A DNA stretch of 64,000 nucleotides, taken from assembly GCA_029391995.1 (NCBI GenBank), contig CP113924.1, positions 1,023,001 through 1,087,000 on the forward strand, written 5' to 3'. A program made the translations under genes and the position numbers. A model generated the notes under the pieces. The model ran no database searches. It was not told where the DNA came from and saw only the letters and a program-made list of their open reading frames with translations. This DNA is from Streptococcaceae bacterium ESL0729 (GTDB taxonomy: Bacteria > Bacillota > Bacilli > Lactobacillales > Streptococcaceae). Positions 1 to 6,933 of this stretch are shown piece after piece. Positions within the stretch are counted from its first letter, which is position 1; each line of letters opens with the position of its first letter.

Positions 1-445
1 GGGTATTGTTCCCCCACTTCATATAGGTCGAGAAGTTCATTTTTTCGATAACTTCGCGTCCTACCTGTTCAAGAACCTCGCTTGATTTAACTCCTGGCGT
101 GTGCTTGTCGGCATAGAGGTAGCCGTTTTCTTCGATTAGGGTTTCAGGATCAACACCTTGACCACGTGAGAAACCAAGAACGGCCTTCGACCAATTTCCT
201 TGGTCGTCACGGGCAATCTTGCTTGAAGGACCCTTAACGCGTTCAGTCACAGCCTCAGTTGACTCGCTCATTCCCTCAACAAGGACCGCTAGGCGGCGTG
301 GTGTTGAGAATTTCTTAATTGTGTTAAATTTGATGCGGTTTTCTGAAAGGAATTTTTCCATCCTTTCTGCTAGTTGATTGATTGAAGGAGTAACCAGGTG
401 TGCTGGCATTTCCTCAAGACCAATTTCAAGTAAATATTCTGCCAT
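1..445 (-). CDS. glyS: Glycine--tRNA ligase beta subunit, N-terminal part (cut by window start)
   Basis: The beta subunit of the alpha2-beta2 glycyl-tRNA synthetase supplies tRNA binding while the alpha subunit carries the active site. About 148 N-terminal residues are visible, beginning [18 protein letters not shown], the typical start of GlyS; the rest lies outside the window. The start codon overlaps the glyQ stop as TAATG, so the two subunits are translationally coupled and made in equal amounts. Expression should follow the T-box ahead of glyQ. Confidence 0.95.
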   Translation of the reverse strand, partial: MAEYLLEIGLEEMPAHLVTPSINQLAERMEKFLSENRIKFNTIKKFSTPRRLAVLVEGMSESTEAVTERVKGPSSKIARDDQGNWSKAVLGFSRGQGVDPETLIEENGYLYADKHTPGVKSSEVLEQVGREVIEKMNFSTYMKWGNNT

Positions 446-1395
446 TATTTTTCTCCCTCAGCTGTTTTTTCTGCGTATTTTCCATTTTCTCCCAGATACT
501 TGTCGCGAAGCTTTTGATCCTTAAGAAGAGGGAAGCCAAGTTTTGCACGCTCTTCGATAAAGGTTCTTGCAACCTTTCTTGCCATTGCACGAACGCGGTG
601 GAGGTAACCTGCACGCTCCGTTACTGATACAGCTCCGCGGGCATCAAGAAGGTTGAAGGTGTGTGATGACTTAAGGATATAGTCGTAGGCTGGGTGGACA
701 AGGCCTAGGTCAAGAAGTTTTGTTGCTTCACGCTCATAGGTGTCAAAAAGAGTTAGGAGCATCTCTTGGTCACTTTCTTCAAAGGCAAATTTTGAATGCT
801 CATACTCAGGCTCGGTAAAGATGTCCCCGTAGAGTACGCCATTTCCCCACTCAAGGTCGTAGACGCTATCTGTTTTTTGGATGTAGCTTGCTAAGCGTTC
901 AAGACCGTAGGTAATCTCAGATGTTACTGAGTCAACCTCAATTCCTCCAACCTGCTGGAAGTAGGTAAACTGGGTAACTTCCATGCCGTCAAGCCAAACT
1001 TCCCAGCCGATTCCTGCACACCCCATTGAAGGGTTTTCCCAGTTGTCTTCAACAAAACGAATGTCATGTTCAAGTGGATTGATTCCAAGAGCTTCAAGAG
1101 ACTGAAGATACAATTCCTGGATATTCTTTGGACTTGGTTTCATGATAACCTGGAACTGATGGTGTTGGAAAAGACGGTTTGGGTTTTCCCCGTAACGCCC
1201 GTCAGCTGGACGACGACTTGGTTGCACGTAGGCCGCATTCCATGGCTCTGGACCATTTGCACGCAGGAAGGTATAGGGACTCATGGTTCCTGCCCCTACC
1301 TCATTGTCATAGGCCTGCATTAGGTTGGCACCTTGGTTGCTCCAGAATTCCTGGAGGGTTAAGATGATATCTTGAAAACTTAATTGTTCACTCAT
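445..1395 (-). CDS. glyQ: Glycine--tRNA ligase alpha subunit
   Basis: This is the catalytic subunit of the heterotetrameric bacterial glycyl-tRNA synthetase, charging tRNA-Gly in the cytoplasm. At 316 residues it has the family's usual size plus a short charged tail. The N-terminal block with [20 protein letters not shown] and the later [10 protein letters not shown] are characteristic of GlyQ. The ATG has a good ribosome binding site (GGGAGAAACT before it). It is the first gene of glyQS and lies about 40 bases behind a T-box terminator. Confidence 0.97.
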   Translation of the reverse strand: MSEQLSFQDIILTLQEFWSNQGANLMQAYDNEVGAGTMSPYTFLRANGPEPWNAAYVQPSRRPADGRYGENPNRLFQHHQFQVIMKPSPKNIQELYLQSLEALGINPLEHDIRFVEDNWENPSMGCAGIGWEVWLDGMEVTQFTYFQQVGGIEVDSVTSEITYGLERLASYIQKTDSVYDLEWGNGVLYGDIFTEPEYEHSKFAFEESDQEMLLTLFDTYEREATKLLDLGLVHPAYDYILKSSHTFNLLDARGAVSVTERAGYLHRVRAMARKVARTFIEERAKLGFPLLKDQKLRDKYLGENGKYAEKTAEGEK

Positions 1396-1436
1396 AGTTT
1401 CTCCCTTGTCGTATTTACTATATCTATTTTTACATA

Positions 1437-1620
1437 TAAAAATCGCCCACTGTGCCTAAGCACAGGGACGATAATATCGCGGTTCCACCCTGATTTACAG
1501 ATTTCTCTGCCTTCATTCGTGTGATTTTTCAAAGTTGTGAAAACAGCCTCGTTGTACCTTGTACGCTTTCACTGGCCGTACTCGCTTGTGTGGTCAACTT
1601 CTATTGTCTTCTAATAATTA
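1437..1620 (-). promoter_or_regulatory. Glycine T-box riboswitch leader of glyQS
   Basis: Read on the minus strand, the leader holds the T-box sequence GGTGGAACCGCG (at about 1479-1490), which pairs with the uncharged tRNA acceptor end. It is followed by a GC-rich hairpin with arms CCCTGTGC and GCACAG and a T-run at about 1436-1441. In the family, uncharged tRNA-Gly stabilises the antiterminator and allows glyQS transcription. A GGC at about 1574 is a possible specifier codon, but I could not fold stem I with certainty. Confidence 0.92.
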
Positions 1621-1622
1621 AC

Positions 1623-1650
1623 AGTTTAACAAAATTTGTTAGATTGTCAA
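1623..1650 (-). promoter_or_regulatory. Promoter of glyQS T-box transcript
   Basis: On the minus strand there is a consensus -35 TTGACA (1645-1650), a 16-base spacer and a -10 TAAACT (1623-1628). Transcription would start near 1617, at the 5' end of the T-box leader. Confidence 0.65.
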
Positions 1651-1711
1651 ATCAAATTTGCTCAAAAAGTAATTTATCTTCCTAAGCTATGAATAAATAT
1701 AGGTCTATGAT

Positions 1712-3259
1712 TTATTTTTTCTTGCGACCTTTTTTCATCTTCTTCTGAGCTCGCTTCATGGCAGCATTCATGGCCATCTTACCCATTTTACCCTTGATTC
1801 CACCACCAAAAAGTTGAGACATGTCAGGCATACTTCCTTGACCCATCATTCCTTCAAGTTCAGACATGTCGGGCATGCCAGCCATATTTTTAGGCATGCC
1901 CTTCATGTTTGGCATCTGATTACCACCCATGCCCATCTGGCTCATCATGGCATTCATGTCGCCATTCATGATACCCTGCATCATCTGCTTAGACTGGTTG
2001 AATTGCTTGATTAATTTATTAACTTCAACAAAAGTATTTCCACTTCCTGCTGCAATCCGACGCCTGCGGCTTGGACTTAGGATGTCTGGATTCTCACGCT
2101 CCTCAGGAGTCATTGAAAGTACCATGGCACGTTTTCTAGCGATTTCCTTAGGGTCAACCTTAACATCAGAAAGACCTGGAACCTGGTTCATTCCTGGAAT
2201 CATCTTAAGGATTTCATCAAGTGGGCCCATGTTGGTCACCTGGTCAAGCTGTTCAATGAAATCATTAAAGTCAAAGGTATTCTCCTTCATCTTCTTGGCC
2301 AGTTCAAGGCTCTTTTCTTCATCAAAGTCCTTTTGGGCTTTCTCAATCAGTGTTAGAAGGTCACCCATCCCAAGAATCCGGCTACTCATGCGGTCTGGAT
2401 AAAAGACTTCAACGTCAGTTAATTTTTCCCCAGTACTTGCAAACTTGATTGGCTTTCCAGTAATCTCACGAATGGAAAGGGCTGCTCCTCCGCGGGTATC
2501 ACCATCAAGTTTTGTAAGAATAACCCCTGTAATATCAAGGCGGTCATTGAAGGTTTTAGCCACTTGGGCTGCAACTTGACCTGTCATTGAATCGACAACC
2601 AAAAGGATTTCCGTTGGCTGAGCAAGCTCTTTAATTTCTTCAAGCTCATTCATGAGGCGGTCATCAATCTCAAGGCGACCTGCCGTATCAATCAGGACAT
2701 AGTCATTCTTGTTGGTGCGAGCAAGGTCGAGACCGTGTCTTACAATCTCAACTGGACTAACCTCTGTCCCCTCTTCAAAGACTGGGACATCAATTTGAGA
2801 ACCTAAAACCTTAAGTTGTTCAATGGCTGCTGGACGGTAGATATCCGCTGCAATCATTAAGGGTCTTGCGTTTTCTTCAGTTTTTAAGCGGTTGGCAAGT
2901 TTCCCGGCAAAGGTTGTTTTACCAGCCCCTTGAAGACCTGCCATCATGATGATGGTTGGAATTTTTGGAGACTTCTGAAGCTCTGACTCTCCACCACCTA
3001 AGATTTCAGTCAATTCGTCATCGACAATCTTTAGGACTTGTTGGGCTGGATCTAGGGCCTCACTGACCTCAACGCCTTGGGCTCGGGTGCGAATTTGCCT
3101 TACAAAGCTTTTTACGACCGGTAGGGCAACGTCGGCTTCAAGGAGGGCCAGGCGGATTTCCTTGGTAACCTGAGCAATATCGTCCTCGGTTAGTTTTCTT
3201 TTGCCGCGTAGTCCCTTAAAGACATTCTGCATGCGTTCTGTTAAATTTTCAAATGCCAT
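1712..3259 (-). CDS. ffh: Signal recognition particle GTPase Ffh
   Basis: Ffh binds signal sequences and 4.5S/scRNA and delivers ribosomes to FtsY at the membrane. The protein of 515 residues shows the N domain (1-90), the G1 loop GLQGAGKTT (about 108-116), then DTAGR and TKLDGD of the GTPase, and a methionine-rich M domain from about residue 300. The M-domain tail is unusually rich in Met, Gly and Lys. The gene follows ylxM by about 30 bases, the conserved ylxM-ffh pair of Firmicutes. Confidence 0.98.
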   Translation of the reverse strand: MAFENLTERMQNVFKGLRGKRKLTEDDIAQVTKEIRLALLEADVALPVVKSFVRQIRTRAQGVEVSEALDPAQQVLKIVDDELTEILGGGESELQKSPKIPTIIMMAGLQGAGKTTFAGKLANRLKTEENARPLMIAADIYRPAAIEQLKVLGSQIDVPVFEEGTEVSPVEIVRHGLDLARTNKNDYVLIDTAGRLEIDDRLMNELEEIKELAQPTEILLVVDSMTGQVAAQVAKTFNDRLDITGVILTKLDGDTRGGAALSIREITGKPIKFASTGEKLTDVEVFYPDRMSSRILGMGDLLTLIEKAQKDFDEEKSLELAKKMKENTFDFNDFIEQLDQVTNMGPLDEILKMIPGMNQVPGLSDVKVDPKEIARKRAMVLSMTPEERENPDILSPSRRRRIAAGSGNTFVEVNKLIKQFNQSKQMMQGIMNGDMNAMMSQMGMGGNQMPNMKGMPKNMAGMPDMSELEGMMGQGSMPDMSQLFGGGIKGKMGKMAMNAAMKRAQKKMKKGRKKK

Positions 3260-3290
3260 TTCTTTTCCTATCTGTTACTTAATTTATTTG

Positions 3291-3620
3291 TTACTCTTCA
3301 TCAATGAGTTGAAGCTCTTGAAGTTTTTCCTTCAGATGGTCATCGCCTCTATACTCCTCTAAAAGTTCATCAATCAGTTGACCCCGAACGATGTAGTTAG
3401 AATAAAGGTGAAGCTTTTGCTCATAGCCTTCAAGAACCTTCTCAGTCCTCTTAATATTATCATAGACAGCCTGGCGGCTGATGTTATACTCCTCTGCAAT
3501 CTCTGCTAGGGAATAATTATCAGCATAGTAAAGCTCAATGTAGTTCATCTGTTTTTCAGTCAAAAGAGCTGCGTAGAATTCAAAGAGGGAATTCATTCGG
3601 TTGGTTTTTTCGATTTCCAA
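3291..3620 (-). CDS. ylxM: YlxM/P13 family helix-turn-helix protein (UPF0122)
   Basis: This 109-residue protein matches the YlxM family, which in streptococci associates with the SRP pathway and modulates Ffh and scRNA. It has a sigma-70 region 4-like helix-turn-helix (residues about 20-65, with [19 protein letters not shown]). The start codon is TTG, supported by an AGGAG six bases upstream (CTCC at 3627-3630 on the plus strand). It is the first gene of the ylxM-ffh transcript. Confidence 0.95.
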   Translation of the reverse strand: MEIEKTNRMNSLFEFYAALLTEKQMNYIELYYADNYSLAEIAEEYNISRQAVYDNIKRTEKVLEGYEQKLHLYSNYIVRGQLIDELLEEYRGDDHLKEKLQELQLIDEE

Positions 3621-3674
3621 GATTCGCTCCTTTTGTAAAATAATTAAAAATAAATATTTTCAATTTCCCTTTCC

Positions 3675-3699
3675 ATTATAGCAAAATTTTGATTATAAT
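3675..3699. promoter_or_regulatory. Divergent promoter region between ylxM and the sensor gene
   Basis: Two TATAAT boxes face away from each other. The minus-strand one, preceded by TG one base upstream (extended -10), is at 3675-3680 and would serve ylxM-ffh. The plus-strand one is at 3694-3699 and would serve the gene at 3734. Neither has a clear -35, and the two promoters overlap, so they may compete. Confidence 0.5.
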
Positions 3700-3733
3700 A
3701 AGAAGCATAAAATTAAAAAATTAAGGGCAAATT

Positions 3734-4645
3734 ATGAAAACCAGAGTAAAGAACCTCTTAACCTATGCTATCCTCTATTTTTTGTCAGTTTTATTGGTCG
3801 TAGTCATTACCAATAACTACTATCTGGCTAAGGATACTGATAATCTCGCTGATGTGGCCTACAAGATTGATGAAGACCTAAATTCAGGTATCACCAGTCG
3901 CTTTGATGACATATCTGTTGAGACCTTTTCCAAGAGTGAGAATACAGCTTCTGATATTAAAATCCTAAGTCAGGGTGCACAAACTGCTCGGACGGTTAAC
4001 GGTAAAAATATCTCCGTAGCCATTCCCCGCTATGAAAATAGCCAGCTTATAGGTTATTTGAGGGTGACAGGACACAAGACTGATACTTTTTTTATTAAGG
4101 CTATTTTTGTTATCTTTGCAAGCTTCTTCTATCTCTTATGGATTGTGCAATACTTTATCAAGGCCAGGCGTTATCAGATCTATCAGGAGGCTATTGTGGC
4201 TAAAATCAAGGCCATCTCCCGCAATCCCCTTGAGCAAAGTTACATCATCACAGAGGAGACTGACCCAATAACTAAGGAGCTTAACCGTTTGGGAGAAAAG
4301 ATTCAGCAGCGGGCTGAGTCAACCAAGCCCAAGAAGGAAAATCTCTATGAATTTATAGAGCTATTTAACTTTCCCATCTTCATCTACAATGGTAAGGGAG
4401 CAATTAAGCGTTATAATAAAGCCTTTGCCCAGGACTTTTCAAAGAGCGAAAGCATTGATATGTTCTCATCAGATAGCGACTTTCTTGGTTTTTTAGTTGC
4501 CAAACTAGTTGACCCCAAGGCCTCAAAGCAGGAATTTCACTTTGGTTATAAAAAAGCTGACTACCTGGTTCATTTAGCACCCATTCCTGATTTAACCAAT
4601 AATATCTTGGTTAGCATGGAAGAGGTAACCAGCTATAAAAAATAA
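3734..4645 (+). CDS. Membrane sensor with PAS domain but no kinase (PhoR-like N-terminal half)
   Basis: The 303-residue protein has a membrane segment at about 8-27, an outside region of about 95 residues, a second membrane segment at about 120-142, a HAMP-like linker, and a PAS-like domain at about 205-300 containing IFIYNGKGAIKRYNKAFA. This is the layout of a PhoR/WalK-type sensor kinase up to the point where the HisKA domain would begin. The protein instead stops at EEVTSYKK, and a terminator overlaps the stop codon, so no kinase follows. No response regulator is adjacent. The domain reading is by eye; function is unknown. Confidence 0.8.
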   Translation: MKTRVKNLLTYAILYFLSVLLVVVITNNYYLAKDTDNLADVAYKIDEDLNSGITSRFDDISVETFSKSENTASDIKILSQGAQTARTVNGKNISVAIPRYENSQLIGYLRVTGHKTDTFFIKAIFVIFASFFYLLWIVQYFIKARRYQIYQEAIVAKIKAISRNPLEQSYIITEETDPITKELNRLGEKIQQRAESTKPKKENLYEFIELFNFPIFIYNGKGAIKRYNKAFAQDFSKSESIDMFSSDSDFLGFLVAKLVDPKASKQEFHFGYKKADYLVHLAPIPDLTNNILVSMEEVTSYKK

Positions 4646-4673
4646 GTTAAGAATGTTCTTAGCTTATTTTTTG
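4641..4673 (+). terminator. Rho-independent terminator of the sensor gene
   Basis: A 13-base-pair stem (AATAAGTTAAGAA with TTCTTAGCTTATT, one G-U pair) is followed by a T-run. It overlaps the stop codon. Confidence 0.8.
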
Positions 4674-4722
4674 ATATTTTTAAGTTTTTTATATACAATG
4701 TGGGACAAAAGGGAGGATGCAG

Positions 4723-4998
4723 ATGAAAAAAGCACTTGATACGACAGGAAAAATTATTGGCTTGGTTGTTCTAATCCTATCCATTCTAATTATTGCAGCA
4801 AACTCAAAAGATGTTCTAGTTTCACTACTTGCCTGGTCAATAAAAACACCTCTGGCCCTTTTAATGGGAGTTGTCTTTACCTTGGGTCTAATTATTGGTT
4901 GGATTTTTAAGCTAGGAGATATCAGCCGCAGGTCAGAGAGAGTTCAAACAAGCATTGATGAAGCCATCAAAAATATCAAAGACTTAATTGATGACTAA
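4723..4998 (+). CDS. LapA-domain small membrane protein (DUF1049-like)
   Basis: A 91-residue protein with two membrane helices (about 8-26 and 38-60) and a charged C-terminal helix. The second helix with PLALLMGVVFTLGLIIGW resembles the LapA (lipopolysaccharide assembly A) domain common in lactic acid bacteria, where the role is unknown. I chose the ATG at 4723 over that at 4717 because GGGAGG at 4711-4716 then has a six-base spacing. It has its own short upstream region and a terminator after it, so it is probably a single-gene unit. Confidence 0.75.
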   Translation: MKKALDTTGKIIGLVVLILSILIIAANSKDVLVSLLAWSIKTPLALLMGVVFTLGLIIGWIFKLGDISRRSERVQTSIDEAIKNIKDLIDD

Positions 4999-5016
4999 CA
5001 TGTGACCAACAAAAAA

Positions 5017-5038
5017 CAGCCTTCTGGGCTGCTTTTTT
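5017..5038. terminator. Terminator between the LapA-like gene and gntR
   Basis: Hairpin CAGCC-TTCTG-GGCTG followed by six T on the plus strand and preceded by six A, so it can also act on the converging gntR transcript. Confidence 0.85.
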
Positions 5039-5041
5039 GTT

Positions 5042-5737
5042 TTATCGTTCTAAAAAGAATTCAAAGCGGTCACCAACATATTGGCTGAGGACAAATTCAA
5101 AGGGTCTACCATCTGAAAAATGAGAGGTTTGAGTCAGGCTTAAAATGGCCTGACCTCTTTTTATTTGTAAGTGCTCTGCTATCTTGCTACTTGCATTTTT
5201 AGCTGAGATTACCTGTTCACTTTTACCAATCTCAAAGCCATTATCCTCTAAGGTTTTGAAGAAATGATGGGTAATATCCTGCTTGTCAAAGTTTGCAATC
5301 AAAAGATAGGGGATACTTGCCACCTCATAGCAGATGGGAAGATTATCAGCATAGCGAATTCGCTCCATCCGTATGATTTGAGACCCTGGCTTAAGCTTTA
5401 ATTTTTCAAGCTCAATTTCATTTGCAAGAGTCTTAGTATAGGCAAGGACGATACTTTTAGGCGTCTTTCCCTGTTTTTCTATAATCTCTGTAAAACTCGT
5501 TGTGCCCCGCATTTTTTCTCTGACACGCTTACTGGATACGTAGGTACCACTACCTGCCCTGCGTTCCAAAATCCCTTCATCAACAAGGGCTGTCACGGCC
5601 TGTCTAAGGGTCATCCGACTGACATTGAATCTCTCAGACAAGGTTCGCTCACTTGGAATCCGAGCTCCAAGCTCCCAACTTTCATTTTCAATTTCCTTTT
5701 TGATGGCATCATGGATTTTTATATAAACAGGTTTCAT
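5042..5737 (-). CDS. GntR-family transcriptional regulator, HutC/UTRA type
   Basis: The 231-residue protein has an N-terminal winged helix-turn-helix (about 10-72, with IPSERTLSERFNVSRMTLRQ) and a C-terminal UTRA ligand-binding domain (about 95-228). Members bind DNA as dimers and release it on binding a small effector. It overlaps the upstream exporter gene by four bases (ATGA), so the two are one operon and the regulator may control it. The effector cannot be read from sequence. Confidence 0.9.
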   Translation of the reverse strand: MKPVYIKIHDAIKKEIENESWELGARIPSERTLSERFNVSRMTLRQAVTALVDEGILERRAGSGTYVSSKRVREKMRGTTSFTEIIEKQGKTPKSIVLAYTKTLANEIELEKLKLKPGSQIIRMERIRYADNLPICYEVASIPYLLIANFDKQDITHHFFKTLEDNGFEIGKSEQVISAKNASSKIAEHLQIKRGQAILSLTQTSHFSDGRPFEFVLSQYVGDRFEFFLER

Positions 5738-6339
5738 TTTTTCTCCTTGTTGATCCTCTTAGGCTCCTTTTCTTCAACAACTTCTACTAAATCAACCTCA
5801 AGTTCCTTGTTTTTACCAAGTCGTATAATTCTTTCCTTAACAATCCGAGCTGGAGCATCATGGGTTCCAACCAGATTAACAACGATGGCAAAACCTACTC
5901 CAATAAAGGTATCAAGCACACGATTTATAACGTACAAGACTGTCTCTCCATCAGGAGTTCCCAAAGAAATAATTAAAAATGATGAACATGCTCCAACAAG
6001 ACCTGTATTTAGGTTATAACCATCCATAATTACAATGATGATTAAAAGGGCTAAAGGAACCATAACAAGCTTAATCCAGAAGCTGTGATCAAAATGCGAA
6101 TAGGTCATGTAAAAGATGGTCGATAAAATCCCCCCGAGGGCCGCTCCTGCAAACCTTGCTCCTGAAACACTAATGGTTGTCCTAAAGTCTCCTCGAACAG
6201 CGACCACAGCAGATACTCCTGCTGCCATCACCCCTTGGGGTCTATTAGTAATTTGGAAGAAAATTATAATTAATGCTATTGCAACTGCTGTCTTTATTGT
6301 TCTCAAACCTAGCCTAAAACGGCCAATCTGTATACTCAT
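5734..6339 (-). CDS. FUSC/aromatic acid exporter family membrane protein
   Basis: A 201-residue protein with about five or six membrane helices and a charged cytoplasmic tail (about 160-201). The N-terminal GLRTIKTAVAIALIIIFF and the following NRPQGVMAAGVSAVVAV match the aromatic acid exporter (ArAE/DUF939) family, which exports aromatic or lipophilic acids. It is shorter than two-domain FUSC proteins but usual for Firmicutes. It is the first gene of an operon with the GntR regulator. Confidence 0.8.
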   Translation of the reverse strand: MSIQIGRFRLGLRTIKTAVAIALIIIFFQITNRPQGVMAAGVSAVVAVRGDFRTTISVSGARFAGAALGGILSTIFYMTYSHFDHSFWIKLVMVPLALLIIIVIMDGYNLNTGLVGACSSFLIISLGTPDGETVLYVINRVLDTFIGVGFAIVVNLVGTHDAPARIVKERIIRLGKNKELEVDLVEVVEEKEPKRINKEKK

Positions 6340-6545
6340 ACTACCTTACCTTTAATTTTTTCTTCATTGTAACATATTTTTACTGATAAGTTTAGACTAG
6401 ATTGGCTTTTCCCTGCATATTTATTTATCCTAAATGCATAAATCCTGGCTATTTTTAAGCTTATTAATCCATTTATAAGATATTGTGTATTTTTTATCAT
6501 ATTTTCCATGAATAAGACTTTTTTGGGCAAGGTAAAGAAAAAAAC

Positions 6546-6584
6546 TTGACAGGTCTTGTCAAACATAATTTTTTTCTGTATAAT
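6546..6584 (+). promoter_or_regulatory. rpsT promoter with an embedded inverted repeat
   Basis: A -35 TTGTCA (6556-6561), a 17-base spacer and a perfect TATAAT (6579-6584) form a strong promoter. The -35 lies inside the perfect inverted repeat TTGACA-GGTCT-TGTCAA (6546-6562), which could be an operator. About 200 bases upstream (6340-6545) hold no other feature I can support except the start region of the exporter gene. Confidence 0.8.
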
Positions 6585-6615
6585 TGGCAAGTAATATTAA
6601 TAATTGGAGGAAAAT

Positions 6616-6870
6616 ATGGCTAATATTAAATCTGCTATCAAACGTGCTGAATTAAACGTTAAAGCAAATGAATTAAACTCAAAACAAAAATCAGCAATGC
6701 GTACTGCAATCAAGAAATTTGATGCTGCTGTGGCTGCAGGAGCTGACGATGCTCAAGAGCTTTTCCAAAAAGCATCTGCTGCAATCGATAAAGCTGCAAC
6801 TAAAGGTTTAATCCACAAAAATAAAGCAGGCCGTGACAAATCTCGTCTAGCTGCTAAACTTGCAAAATAA
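6616..6870 (+). CDS. rpsT: Small ribosomal subunit protein bS20
   Basis: An 84-residue basic protein starting [19 protein letters not shown], the classic bS20 N-terminus; it binds 16S rRNA early in 30S assembly. GGAGG at 6606-6610 sets the ATG at 6616; an in-frame TTG further upstream is not needed. Single-gene transcript with its own promoter and terminator. Confidence 0.97.
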   Translation: MANIKSAIKRAELNVKANELNSKQKSAMRTAIKKFDAAVAAGADDAQELFQKASAAIDKAATKGLIHKNKAGRDKSRLAAKLAK

Positions 6871-6897
6871 TTCGGTTTACCGACTTATTTTTTTATG

Positions 6898-6930
6898 AAA
6901 AAGGTTTGGGAATATCCCAAACCTTTTTTG
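6898..6930. terminator. Bidirectional terminator between rpsT and recD2
   Basis: Stem AAAGGTTTGGG with CCCAAACCTTT around AATAT, with A-run before and T-run after, serving both converging genes. Confidence 0.9.
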
Positions 6931-6933
6931 TCT

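Noticed and set aside
5711-6355. Plus-strand frames across gntR and the exporter gene
   Set aside because: They are antisense shadows of genes with clear family motifs.
6336-6590. 84-codon minus-strand frame between the exporter gene and rpsT
   Set aside because: It overlaps the rpsT promoter, has no ribosome binding site, and its composition looks like AT-rich intergenic sequence rather than a protein.
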